Assembly: GCF_015207285.1 (NCBI RefSeq)
Contig: NZ_JADEXD010000021.1
Span: 1 to 51,996, forward strand
Reading direction: 5' to 3'
Source: Tychonema sp. LEGE 07203
Lineage (GTDB): Bacteria > Cyanobacteriota > Cyanobacteriia > Cyanobacteriales > Microcoleaceae
Length of the DNA stretch: 51,996 bases
The notes beneath the pieces are model-generated. The model saw only the letters and a list, made by a program, of their open reading frames with translations, made no database searches and was not told the DNA's origin. The stretch's first letter is position 1; every line of letters starts with the position of its first letter. Positions 8,610 to 17,242 of this stretch are shown here, in pieces. The position numbers and the translations under genes are program-made.

Positions 8610-8762
8610 GTGCAGGGTCGAAGTATTCCCAAGGAGAGATGCAGTTATTGTGGTGAAAAGCTGATATTGACGGGGGTCATGCTGCGATCGGACAGATATA
8701 TTTGCACTCATCGGATAGCAAAATTAAACAGACAGGAACCATGCACTATTCTTCATTACTAA
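8610..8762 (+). CDS. Possible 50-residue zinc-knuckle protein just before recN
   Basis: A GTG-initiated frame of 50 codons ends 6 bp before the recN ATG and contains RCSYCGEKL followed by RYICTHR, a CxxC...CxxH pattern that could bind zinc. The frame is open from 8571, so a longer product is possible, but no ATG is available. There is no strong ribosome-binding site before the GTG. I do not recognise the family. It may be a small regulator, a degraded gene fragment, or chance. Its closeness to recN would make it the first gene of a two-gene transcript if real. Confidence 0.25.
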   Translation: MQGRSIPKERCSYCGEKLILTGVMLRSDRYICTHRIAKLNRQEPCTILHY

Positions 8763-8768
8763 TTCCCC

Positions 8769-10523
8769 ATGTTGCTATACCTCAGAATAGAAAACTTTGC
8801 CTTAATTGACTGCCTGGAGCTAGAATTCGGTCCGAGTTTGAACGTATTTACAGGGGAAACCGGTGCTGGTAAATCGATTATCCTGGATGCGATCGATGCA
8901 GTGTTGGGCGGGAAAGTCGATCGCCGATCGATTCGTACCGGAGCAGCGCGGGCAATATTGGAAGCTACCTTTGAATTGGACTCATCCTCGGCAAAATGGC
9001 TGGGCGAGCAAGAAATCGAACCCATAGACGGAAATTTAGCTGTTTGCAGCCGGGAAATTAACGCATCAAGCGGTGTAATGCGGAGCCGATCGCGTTTGAA
9101 CGGAATTCTCGTCAACCGCCAGTTAATGGAGCAACTGCGCGATCGGCTCGTCGAAATTACCGCCCAAGGCCAAACCGTCCACCTCGGACAAGAAACCCTC
9201 CAGCGAGAATGGCTCGACTTGTACGGCGGCAAAAAACTCACAGAAGCTCGATCGACAATTACCACCGCGTGGCTCGGAGCCAGCACCGCCAAAACAGCCC
9301 TCAAGCACAGGCGTCAGTCAGAACAGCAGCGCCTGCAAAGACTCGACTTATTGCAATACCAAGTCCGAGAACTTGGCGAAGCCAACATCGAAGACAGCGA
9401 CGAACTCGCACACCTAGAACAAGAATCAATCCGCCTCGGCCACATCGTCGAATTGCAGCAGCAAAGTTACAAAGTTCACCAAGCCCTTTACCAAAACGAG
9501 GGCGACACCGCCTCAGCCGCCGACTTGTTGAGCAAAGCCGAAGTAATTTTAAGCGACATGGCTGTTTACGACGTGCAGTTGCAACCAATCCTAGAAATGG
9601 TCAGCGATGCTTTAGCTCAAGCCACAGAAGCCAGCAGGCAAATCAGCAGCTACGGCGAACAATTAGAAGCAGATCCCGAAAGACTCGAAGAAGTAGAAGA
9701 CAGAATTCGCCAACTCAAACAAATTTGCCGCAAATACGGGCCGCTCTCTGAAGCGATCGCCTACTACCAAAGCATCCAAAACGAACTAAACGAACTTTTA
9801 GAAGGAGGCGAGTCAATGGAAGCCTTAGAACTCGCGTATCACACCGCTTTAGAGCAATTAAAAGACGCTTGCAGCCACCTGACAATTTTGCGGCGCGAAG
9901 CAGCCCTCAAACTCGAAACGCACCTTGTCGGAGAACTCAAGCCCTTAGCAATGGAAAAAGTACAATTTCAAGTTGCCATCTCCCCTTGTACCCCAACCGC
10001 TACCGGTGCCGACCAAATCGCCTTTTGTTTCAGCCCCAATCCGGGCGAACCCCTGCAACCCCTAGGCGCGATCGCCTCCGGGGGAGAAATGAGCCGCTTT
10101 CTACTCGCCGTCAAAGCTTGTTTTTCCCAAATCGAAAGCGCCGGCACCCTAATTTTCGACGAAATCGATGCCGGAGTCTCCGGGAGAGTCGCCAGCGCGA
10201 TTGCCAAAAAACTCTATCAACTCTCCGACAAACACCAAGTTCTCTGCGTCACGCACCAGCCGCTGATCGCCGCGATGGCCGATCGTCATTTTCGCGTCAA
10301 CAAACAAACAATAGAAGCAGAACCAACTATCGGCGAACCCGCAGCCGGCTCCGAACCGTTTGAACGCACAGTAGTCAGAGTTGCCGCCCTCAACAGCGAT
10401 CAGCGGCGCGAAGAACTCGCCCAACTCGCCAGCGGCCGATCGGCCGCAGAAGCCATCGCCTTCGCCGAATCCCTGCTTGTCGAAGCCGCCGGATTGCGCC
10501 AAACTCAGTCCGCCAAACCCTGA
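8769..10523 (+). CDS. recN: DNA repair protein RecN
   Basis: RecN is an SMC-like ATPase recruited to double-strand breaks, where it helps hold broken ends and sister duplexes for RecA-dependent repair. The N-terminal MLLYLRIENFALID and Walker A G29ETGAGKS36 are typical. A long helical coiled-coil region (about 150-370) leads to the C-terminal signature LQPLGAIASGGEMSRFLLAV and Walker B TLIFDEIDAGVSGRVA, then VTHQPLIAA. The 584-residue length fits the family. The N-terminus starts directly with the conserved motif, which fixes the ATG at 8769. The coding sequence is GC-richer in its second half but uninterrupted. Confidence 0.95.
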   Translation: MLLYLRIENFALIDCLELEFGPSLNVFTGETGAGKSIILDAIDAVLGGKVDRRSIRTGAARAILEATFELDSSSAKWLGEQEIEPIDGNLAVCSREINASSGVMRSRSRLNGILVNRQLMEQLRDRLVEITAQGQTVHLGQETLQREWLDLYGGKKLTEARSTITTAWLGASTAKTALKHRRQSEQQRLQRLDLLQYQVRELGEANIEDSDELAHLEQESIRLGHIVELQQQSYKVHQALYQNEGDTASAADLLSKAEVILSDMAVYDVQLQPILEMVSDALAQATEASRQISSYGEQLEADPERLEEVEDRIRQLKQICRKYGPLSEAIAYYQSIQNELNELLEGGESMEALELAYHTALEQLKDACSHLTILRREAALKLETHLVGELKPLAMEKVQFQVAISPCTPTATGADQIAFCFSPNPGEPLQPLGAIASGGEMSRFLLAVKACFSQIESAGTLIFDEIDAGVSGRVASAIAKKLYQLSDKHQVLCVTHQPLIAAMADRHFRVNKQTIEAEPTIGEPAAGSEPFERTVVRVAALNSDQRREELAQLASGRSAAEAIAFAESLLVEAAGLRQTQSAKP

Positions 10524-11375
10524 ACCGGCGATCGATCTCAAATTCGGCAGCATCGTGCTGCATTCATCTGTTTATTCTGTTTCTGTGTCCTCTGCGATCT
10601 CTGCGTTTAAATCATTCCGATGTTACCGGAAACAACCCTCAGCCGATCGGGGGGTGCAAAAGCCGGAGTTTTTCCGAGCCGGAGGTTACACTAAAAATGG
10701 CAACCGCAAATTTTACAAAAAAAAGCTGAAAGCTGCGTGACTTTGTTCCCGGAATGAAAGCTTCTAGCAGCAAAATTTACAGAGATTATACTTAAAAATC
10801 ACAATTGTATAGAGAACGGCACGCATCGCTAGCAACTGTTAGTGTCACAGTTGCCTCTAGTCCCGCAATTCCCTCTCTGTTTCAGCAGTCCCCGGCCCTG
10901 CAAGCATTCATGTTTCTGCAGGCGATCGACGATCCGGGCGATCGGTCAAACAAGCTACTTAAAACAGGCAACCACAATGTCAAAATTACTTAATAAATCA
11001 TTTAAACAAAATTCGCCTTCTCTAAAAAGTAGAGCAATGCCACCGCTTTACCGTCCCACCCGCAGTCCACCAGCAAAGCCAACTGAACTTTCCTTGCCCT
11101 GTGACCAGACTTCTGTAAACTGGGAAATAGTTTGTTTCGCCCATACTTGAGTCTTGTGCCACCCGTCACCCCATCCAAAAATAAATACCTTCCCCCTGCT
11201 AGGCTACCGTGGATAGATCGAAATTTTAGACCAGAGTTTAAGCTCTCAGATTCATCTGTAGCAAGTAAATCTCAAATCTCAAATCTCAAATCTCAAATCG
11301 ACTTACCCACCAATCAACTTGTCCGCTCTCCTAGCTTAAAGACTAACCCTTACACTTAAGCTTCTGTAAAGGTCT
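10524..11375. other. Long non-coding leader region before the cyclase gene
   Basis: This 852-bp stretch has no convincing gene; the short open frames in it have no protein-like composition or start signals. Near 10575-10610 it holds a CTGTGTCCTCTGCGATCTCT stretch belonging to the dispersed CCTCTGCG...CTCTGCGG repeat family also seen at 39721-39848 and 51893-51927. A heptamer tandem repeat follows at 11267-11299. Much of the region may be promoter and 5' leader of the cyclase gene, but no promoter can be assigned. Confidence 0.6.
11267..11299. repeat. AAATCTC heptamer tandem repeat
   Basis: Four exact copies of AAATCTC plus a partial fifth lie 77 bp upstream of the cyclase ATG. Short tandem heptamers (STRR-type) are a known feature of filamentous cyanobacterial genomes. 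Other heptamer arrays in this window are at 19881-19927, 39985-40026 and 45786-45813. Confidence 0.85.
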
Positions 11376-14300
11376 ATGAATCCTCCTGCACCTACCAATT
11401 TCTCTTCTCTCGACAACGTGATAGATGTCCATGTTGTCGGCGGTGACAATCACCATCAGGAACGCTATTCTCCCCCTCCCCCTCCTTCTGCCCCTGCCTC
11501 TCCCTCTCCCTCTGCAATTATTCCGCGCCAGGGAAACCTGTCCGGAATTCTCGACCTCTTAAACAAGCAAAGTTTCACAGTAGTAGTTAAGGAAGTAGAA
11601 GACAAACTTAAGGTTGTCAATCAAACCCTAGGAATGCTCGACAATATCCTTGAGAGCGAGGGATTTGATGCCATACTCAACGAAATGTTGCAGTCGATCA
11701 CTCTCAAAACAGGGGAATTGCTCAATGCCGATCGCAGCACGATATTTTTATTAGACGACGAAAAAAATGAACTCTGGGCGATCGTCGCTAAAGACGAAAA
11801 TGGCAAAAACCTAGAAATCAGAGTTCCCGCCCACGTCGGTATTGCCGGAGAAGTAGCCACAGACAGAAAAGTGGTTAACATCCCCTACGATTTTTACAAC
11901 GACTCGCGATCGGCTAACGCCAAAAAAACCGATGAAAAAACGGGCTACCGCACTTATACAATGCTGGCAATGCCCCTGGTTAATGAAGAAACAAACGAGT
12001 TAGTAGCAGTCGTTCAACTGATTAATAAACTCAAACCTAACCACGAAAAATATCCTACTTTAGACGAACAAATTGACAGGACAGGATTCACAGAAGAAGA
12101 CGAAAAAGTTTTTAAAGAATTTGCTCCCTCAATTCGCCTAATTCTAGAATCATCCAAATCTTTCTACGCAGCAACTCAGAGACAGCGGGCGGCCGCGGCG
12201 CTGATGAATGCCGTAAACGCTCTTTCTAAGAGCAGTCTAGACTTAGAAGATACCCTGAAAAGGGTGATGGATCAGGCCCAAGAACTGATGAATGCCGATC
12301 GCAGCACCCTCTGGCTGATCGACGAAGACAAAGACGAACTGTGGACAAAAATCCCGATCGCCGGCAACCTTAGAGAAATTCGCATACCCAGAACCGCCGG
12401 TTTTGCAGGCATCGTCGCCCAATCCAGCGAACCCCTGCTGATTCCCTTTGACGTGTACGACGACCCCCGCGCCGCTACTGCCAGAGAAGTAGATCAAAAG
12501 TCCGGCTACCGCACTTGCAGTATGCTGTGTATGCCAGTATTTAACTCGGATCACAAATTAATAGGTGTCACCCAATTAGTTAATAAAAAACGACAAGGAG
12601 AATTCCCGGCCTACAACCCGACAGATTGGCCTATGCCCCCCGAACAGTGGAAAGCGAGTTTCAATCGCACCGATATGGAATTTATGAAAGCGTTTAACAT
12701 CCAAGCAGGAGTAGCGCTGCAAAACGCCAAACTGTTTGCAGAAGTCAAACAGCAAGAACAAAGACAAAAAGATATGCTGAACGCCCTGACTAACGGCGTG
12801 ATATCTACAGATAAAAAAGGCAATATAGTAGCGACAAATCCTAGTGCCAAAAAATTACTCGGTGTCAGCGATGCCGCATTAGCCGAAGGCCAATGTTTGC
12901 GCGAGTTAATTAAGTTAGAAAAAGGCGATTTTGCCAAGTGGTTCGATGCGTCTTTGATGCCAGAAGACGAAAAAGATCGCCAGCAGTATTATCCAGATCA
13001 AATTTTGCTCTCCTCTGATGGAGAATCCCAGAGTATCAATCTCTCGATCAACTCAATGACCGACGCTACCGACCCCAACAAGGTCAACGGCGCGTTAGTC
13101 GTCATGGAAGATATTAGCAGCGCCAAACAAGTCAAAAACTTGATGTACCGTTACATGACTCCAGAAGTAGCCGAAGCGCTATTAGCTTCAGGGGATACAG
13201 GATTGGGCGGCAAGCGCAAAAAGGTTTCGGTGCTGTTCTCAGACATTCGCAGCTATACCACACTTACGGAAAAATTGCAAGCCGAAGAAGTGGTAGTCAT
13301 GCTCAACAAATATTTTGAAGTCATGGTAGATGTCGTGTTCGAGTACGGAGGCACTCTCGACAAATACATCGGTGACGCTCTGATGGCAGTTTTCGGCTCT
13401 CCAGCGCCCCTGGAGAATCATGCTTGGTGCGCGATGCAAACCGCCGTGAAAATGCGGGCAAAACTCGACGAGTTCAATGCCGATCGCACCGCACAGGGTG
13501 AATTGCCCATCAGTATCGGTATGGGCGTGCATTCCGATGAAGTTGTCAGCGGCAACATCGGCAGTAGCAAACGCATGGAACTAACTTCGATCGGAGACGG
13601 CGTAAACCTCGCCTCTCGCTTAGAAGGTGCCAGCAAGCAGTACGGCACCGACTTGATTATCAGCGACAATACTTACAAAGATTATAAAGATCGGCTCTAC
13701 GTGCGAGAACTCGACTTTATTACTGTCAAAGGCAAAAGCGAACCCGTAATTGTTTACGAACTTGTCGGCATCCGCGAAGGATGCTCCCCCGTTGGCAAAC
13801 CCCTGACAGAAAAACAGGAAAAAATTGTAGAACACTACAACAATGCCCGCGAATATTACAAGACACCAGTCACTCAAAAACTCTCAGAAAATGAGGTGAA
13901 AAATATCTTAGATAATGTCGCGCAAATGCCGGAGACAGAGATTAAAAAACTGTCCTACAATGTCGATCAACAGTTGGAACACGAACTGAAGCAACTGTTA
14001 TATAAAGTCAAAAAACTGTCAGAGTACGACCCGAAAAATCTGTCCGAAGCAGACAAACCGATCGCGATCTTGCAGCCAGAAATCCAACTGCTGAAATTGG
14101 AGGGTATCAAAAACCTTTCCGAAGACGAAGCAAAAATGCTGCTGCAAGCAAAAATCAGACCTCTATCAGCACAGGAAATTCAATCCTTGCAAGAGGGCGA
14201 AGTCAAAAAACTGTTGGAAGCAGACATCCTAGAACCGTCAAATCCCAAAATCAAGAGACTGAAACCCGCACAGATCAGGCAGCTATTGCAGGCGAAAATC

Positions 14301-14579
14301 AAAAGTCGGGCGGCCCTGACAGTTGCAGAAATGTTAGATGAGGAATTTGAAAATCTCGGACTCGATCGGGTGAAAAAACTGCTGAGCGAGTTTAAGAAAG
14401 CCTTGGAACCAAAAGCCAAGCAAGCTTTTAGAGACGCCGAACGGGAATTTAACCTCGTTCTGGAAGTTGACCCCAAAAACAAGGCAGCTAAATTGCACGT
14501 CGATCGCTGTAAATTATTTCAGCACAGGTTTTCAGATGTACTAAACTGGGACGGCGTGTGGAATCTCACCGAAAAATAG
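11376..14579 (+). CDS. GAF-GAF-PAS class III adenylate cyclase with repeat insertion
   Basis: A 1067-residue multidomain cyclase of the Anabaena CyaB type. The N-terminus has a Pro/Ser-rich stretch (33-47). GAF1 is at about 95-255 and GAF2 at about 285-455; both contain DRST and GYRT segments of cyclic-nucleotide-binding GAFs. A PAS-like domain follows at 465-580 and the catalytic domain at about 614-795. Metal ligands are Asp623 (FSDIR) and Asp667 (GDALMAVF). Base-selecting Lys663 and Thr737 and transition-state Asn744 and Arg748 are present; the Lys/Thr pair is typical of class IIIb enzymes that make cAMP and are often bicarbonate-stimulated. After the cyclase domain, YNNAREYYK (821-829) and AEREFNLVLEVDPKNKAAKL (1021-1040) look like two halves of one TPR-like tail, separated by about 185 residues of degenerate 16-residue repeats rich in LS..E(I/V)K.LL. 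No signal peptide or membrane segment is seen. Confidence 0.9.
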   Translation: MNPPAPTNFSSLDNVIDVHVVGGDNHHQERYSPPPPPSAPASPSPSAIIPRQGNLSGILDLLNKQSFTVVVKEVEDKLKVVNQTLGMLDNILESEGFDAILNEMLQSITLKTGELLNADRSTIFLLDDEKNELWAIVAKDENGKNLEIRVPAHVGIAGEVATDRKVVNIPYDFYNDSRSANAKKTDEKTGYRTYTMLAMPLVNEETNELVAVVQLINKLKPNHEKYPTLDEQIDRTGFTEEDEKVFKEFAPSIRLILESSKSFYAATQRQRAAAALMNAVNALSKSSLDLEDTLKRVMDQAQELMNADRSTLWLIDEDKDELWTKIPIAGNLREIRIPRTAGFAGIVAQSSEPLLIPFDVYDDPRAATAREVDQKSGYRTCSMLCMPVFNSDHKLIGVTQLVNKKRQGEFPAYNPTDWPMPPEQWKASFNRTDMEFMKAFNIQAGVALQNAKLFAEVKQQEQRQKDMLNALTNGVISTDKKGNIVATNPSAKKLLGVSDAALAEGQCLRELIKLEKGDFAKWFDASLMPEDEKDRQQYYPDQILLSSDGESQSINLSINSMTDATDPNKVNGALVVMEDISSAKQVKNLMYRYMTPEVAEALLASGDTGLGGKRKKVSVLFSDIRSYTTLTEKLQAEEVVVMLNKYFEVMVDVVFEYGGTLDKYIGDALMAVFGSPAPLENHAWCAMQTAVKMRAKLDEFNADRTAQGELPISIGMGVHSDEVVSGNIGSSKRMELTSIGDGVNLASRLEGASKQYGTDLIISDNTYKDYKDRLYVRELDFITVKGKSEPVIVYELVGIREGCSPVGKPLTEKQEKIVEHYNNAREYYKTPVTQKLSENEVKNILDNVAQMPETEIKKLSYNVDQQLEHELKQLLYKVKKLSEYDPKNLSEADKPIAILQPEIQLLKLEGIKNLSEDEAKMLLQAKIRPLSAQEIQSLQEGEVKKLLEADILEPSNPKIKRLKPAQIRQLLQAKIKSRAALTVAEMLDEEFENLGLDRVKKLLSEFKKALEPKAKQAFRDAEREFNLVLEVDPKNKAAKLHVDRCKLFQHRFSDVLNWDGVWNLTEK

Positions 14580-15007
14580 CAGCAGCAATTGGGTTCCGAC
14601 AGGGGCCGAGTGCCCGATCGGGGGTGCGCCCCGCCCTCCAACCAATTAACCTCAATATCCTGTTGGGGCAATTTTAAATCAGCTCCAACAGGTATGATTG
14701 TTAGATAAGCGGACTTGAAGTCCCTTGCCTCGATCGAGCCAGATGCCAGCTTGCGGCGCTACCTGCAGCAACAAACAAAGCACTTCTAGGATTGGAAGGG
14801 CTGAAAAAATTGTTTAGGACTTGCGCCGAGATTTGCCCAGTTTCTGAGAAAAATTTTGGCCGAAGGTGACAAAACATCCGCTCAGCAACCGGGTTTTTGA
14901 CGGGGCGCGCGAAAGTCTTAATAGCGTTGGCAGCTCCTAAAAGCAGCTTGCTTTCAACAGACAGTCAACGTTCTAGTCTTACATATAGAAAACTACTAGC
15001 ATCAGTT
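14580..15007. other. Intergenic stretch without a clear gene
   Basis: The 428 bp after the cyclase gene contain an ACCGGGTTTTTGAC piece of the dispersed palindromic repeat near 14888. The frame of the next gene is open back to a TTG at 14897 inside this repeat, but that extension is not accepted as coding. No RNA gene or terminator is evident. Confidence 0.5.
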
Positions 15008-15556
15008 ATGGATAATTGGAATTCGCAACCGGGAGATATTGAGTGGGTAGATCAGATTTACCAACTATTGCTAGAGATTGCTCGCAGCTCGCTGTCAGAT
15101 ATCCCCAGAATCCCCGAAAACATCACTCTAAAGTCTCTTCCCCTGATCCAGAAATTGCAAAGCGTTCAGCAAAGAGAGCAGGGACAAGCGTTGAAATCCG
15201 ACTCGTTTTCAGTAAACGATTTCGACTGGGTGGCTCAAGTCCGCCAACTGCTCGAAGAACTGACGGGCGAGTCTTTGTCGGAACGGCCAAAAATGCCGGA
15301 AAACATGGCGGGCCGAGCTTTGAGCCTCGCAGATAGGGCGCAAACTATCAAAGAAACAATCGAAGAAAAGGCAGCCCGCGGCCCAACAGATGAAGATGAG
15401 AGTTCCTCGGAGTCTCCAGACGCGCTGCTGGATCTCTTGCACCAAAGTTTAAAAACTCAGCGCGCCAAAAGCTACAATCCCGACGCTCCCCAATGGCAAC
15501 AAATCTTCACCCTGCTCGATGTAGTGCAGTCAACTTACAAGCAAATTAAACGTTAA
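15008..15556 (+). CDS. Hypothetical protein with two internal repeats
   Basis: I do not recognise the family. The ATG at 15008 (MDNWNSQPGDIEWVDQ) is preferred over an upstream TTG at 14897, which lies in repeat DNA. The 182-residue soluble, acidic protein holds two similar modules of about 50 residues: IEWVDQIYQLLLEI...IPRIPENI near the N-terminus and FDWVAQVRQLLEEL...RPKMPENM in the middle. They share a W-V-x-Q-x-x-QLL helix and a P-(K/R)-(I/M)-PEN motif. A charged linker (EDESSSESPD) leads to a third, shorter W-Q-Q-I-F-T-LL helix near the C-terminus. There is no signal peptide or membrane segment. It lies 231 bp before two tandem protein kinase genes on the same strand, but no functional link can be read from sequence. 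Confidence 0.65.
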   Translation: MDNWNSQPGDIEWVDQIYQLLLEIARSSLSDIPRIPENITLKSLPLIQKLQSVQQREQGQALKSDSFSVNDFDWVAQVRQLLEELTGESLSERPKMPENMAGRALSLADRAQTIKETIEEKAARGPTDEDESSSESPDALLDLLHQSLKTQRAKSYNPDAPQWQQIFTLLDVVQSTYKQIKR

Positions 15557-15787
15557 ATTCAAGTTTAAATCAGGGGCGTTTTCCGCAGTGGGCGATCGCA
15601 TTAAATAGGTCAGTATAAAAAAACCATCATATGCGATCGGTAGGAGCGGGTTTTACCAACAATCTGGGCCTAAAACCAATCATCTCGCTTTCCCCGCCCC
15701 ACGAACACGATAAATCGCTCAAACAAGCACAGACAATAGGAGTTTTGTCGGCTAAGCTAGGTTTAATCGCTTCAGCGGCAGGTGAAC

Positions 15788-17098
15788 ATGAGCGGACAAA
15801 ACATCGGCGATTTGTTAGGAGAAATATTAGCAAATCGCTATCAGTGCGATCGGCGGCTCGGCAAGCAAGCAGGACGGCAAACCTTACTCGCCCGCGACTT
15901 AAACACGCAACAGCAAGTAGTAGTCAAACTCCTCTCATTCAGCAGCGATTTTAACTGGGAAGACTTGAAACTGTTCGAGAGAGAAGTCGAAACCTTAAAA
16001 TCCCTCTCCCATCCCGCAATTCCCCGATATCTAGACTCCTTTGAAATCGACACTCCCAGCCGCAAAGGATTTGCCTTAGTTCAGACTTACATCGAAGCCA
16101 AATCCCTACAAGAATATCTCTGTGACGGGCGCAGCTTCAGCGAAAGCGAAGTCAAACAATTAGCCGCAGCATTATTAGACATCCTCGCCTACCTGCACCA
16201 GCGACAGCCTCCGGTGATTCACCGCGACATTAAACCGAGCAATATTTTACTCAAGAATCGATCGGGCAACAGCGTCGGTGAAGTTTACCTAGTAGATTTC
16301 GGTGCAGTTCAAACCCTAGCCACGCAGCAGGGAAAAACTGTTACAGTTGTGGGAACCTACGGCTATATGCCGCCCGAACAATTTGGCGGCAGAGCAGTTC
16401 CTGCTTCCGATTTGTACGGTTTGGGAGCAACATTAATCGCCTTAGTTACCAAGCAGCATCCAGCCGACTTGCCCCAGCAAGATTTGCAGCTCGAATTCGA
16501 GCAATTCACCAAACTCAGTCCCGGTTTTACCAATTGGCTGAAGTGGCTGACGCATCCCAGTTTAGAGCGCCGTGCCGCCTCAGTTCAAATGGCAAAAGAA
16601 GCTCTAGACAAACCACAGCAAATAAATAAATATTCCCTGCCATTGAGACAGAGGAAAACGGTGGATACCTTGAGCTTGTTCAAGAATGCGATCGGGCGCA
16701 GCACTTGGACAGGAGCTCTAACTGTAGGAGTTTATGTAGCTCTTTCCATCATCTTCATTATGCCTCCCGAGCAGATAACTATGATAGTAACTAAGGGCTT
16801 TTTTCTCGCCTTGCTGCTGGGGTTGGGGAACGGAATAATCGTAGGAATCGTGACGCGCTTGTGGTTTTTTCCCCTAACTAATCCCAAACTTCACCGACAA
16901 GTTTTAAAGGCAATTAGTATCGTACTCTGTACTTCTATAAGCATCGTTTTCTTACAGAAGGTGTGGGGAGTCAATGATGTACGAGTAGGTTTTATTTATA
17001 TGATATTGGTACTTGTACCGTCGATAGGTGCAGGACTATCAATGCGAGCAACTAGCAAGTCTATTGCCCGGTGGTATCAACAACAAAATGAACTTTAA
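15788..17098 (+). CDS. Membrane-anchored Ser/Thr protein kinase (first of a tandem pair)
   Basis: A Hanks-type kinase domain fills about residues 15-290: ATP-anchoring Lys47 (VVVKLL), helix-C Glu66, catalytic H145RD147IKPSN, metal-binding D170FG, and the activation-segment end GTYGYMPPEQFGG. The glycine-rich loop is degenerate (RLGKQAGRQTLL in place of GxGxxG), as also in the next gene. About four hydrophobic helices follow (roughly 305-420) and should anchor the kinase in the membrane. The start is the ATG at 15788, preceded by an AGGTGA ribosome-binding site; the GTG at 15782 overlaps that site. Substrates are unknown. The pair probably arose by local duplication, with diverged membrane tails. 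Confidence 0.88.
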   Translation: MSGQNIGDLLGEILANRYQCDRRLGKQAGRQTLLARDLNTQQQVVVKLLSFSSDFNWEDLKLFEREVETLKSLSHPAIPRYLDSFEIDTPSRKGFALVQTYIEAKSLQEYLCDGRSFSESEVKQLAAALLDILAYLHQRQPPVIHRDIKPSNILLKNRSGNSVGEVYLVDFGAVQTLATQQGKTVTVVGTYGYMPPEQFGGRAVPASDLYGLGATLIALVTKQHPADLPQQDLQLEFEQFTKLSPGFTNWLKWLTHPSLERRAASVQMAKEALDKPQQINKYSLPLRQRKTVDTLSLFKNAIGRSTWTGALTVGVYVALSIIFIMPPEQITMIVTKGFFLALLLGLGNGIIVGIVTRLWFFPLTNPKLHRQVLKAISIVLCTSISIVFLQKVWGVNDVRVGFIYMILVLVPSIGAGLSMRATSKSIARWYQQQNEL

Positions 17099-17242
17099 TT
17101 TAAAATTTAGAGCGGACTTACGCACTCCGACCAAAGAAATCAGGTTTTTACTAAAAGACTTCATTGCAACCGCCAGACTCACTGAAAAACCCGGTTTCTA
17201 AATCCCGATGATAACCTCAAGTTAAAATAAAGCTAAAAAAAC

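Noticed and set aside
9209-9751. 180-codon frame inside recN
   Set aside because: Arg/Ser-rich shadow of the recN coding sequence in another frame.
10842-11150. 102-codon frame before the cyclase gene
   Set aside because: Low-complexity Ser/Pro/Lys composition and no ribosome-binding site; it is more likely leader DNA.
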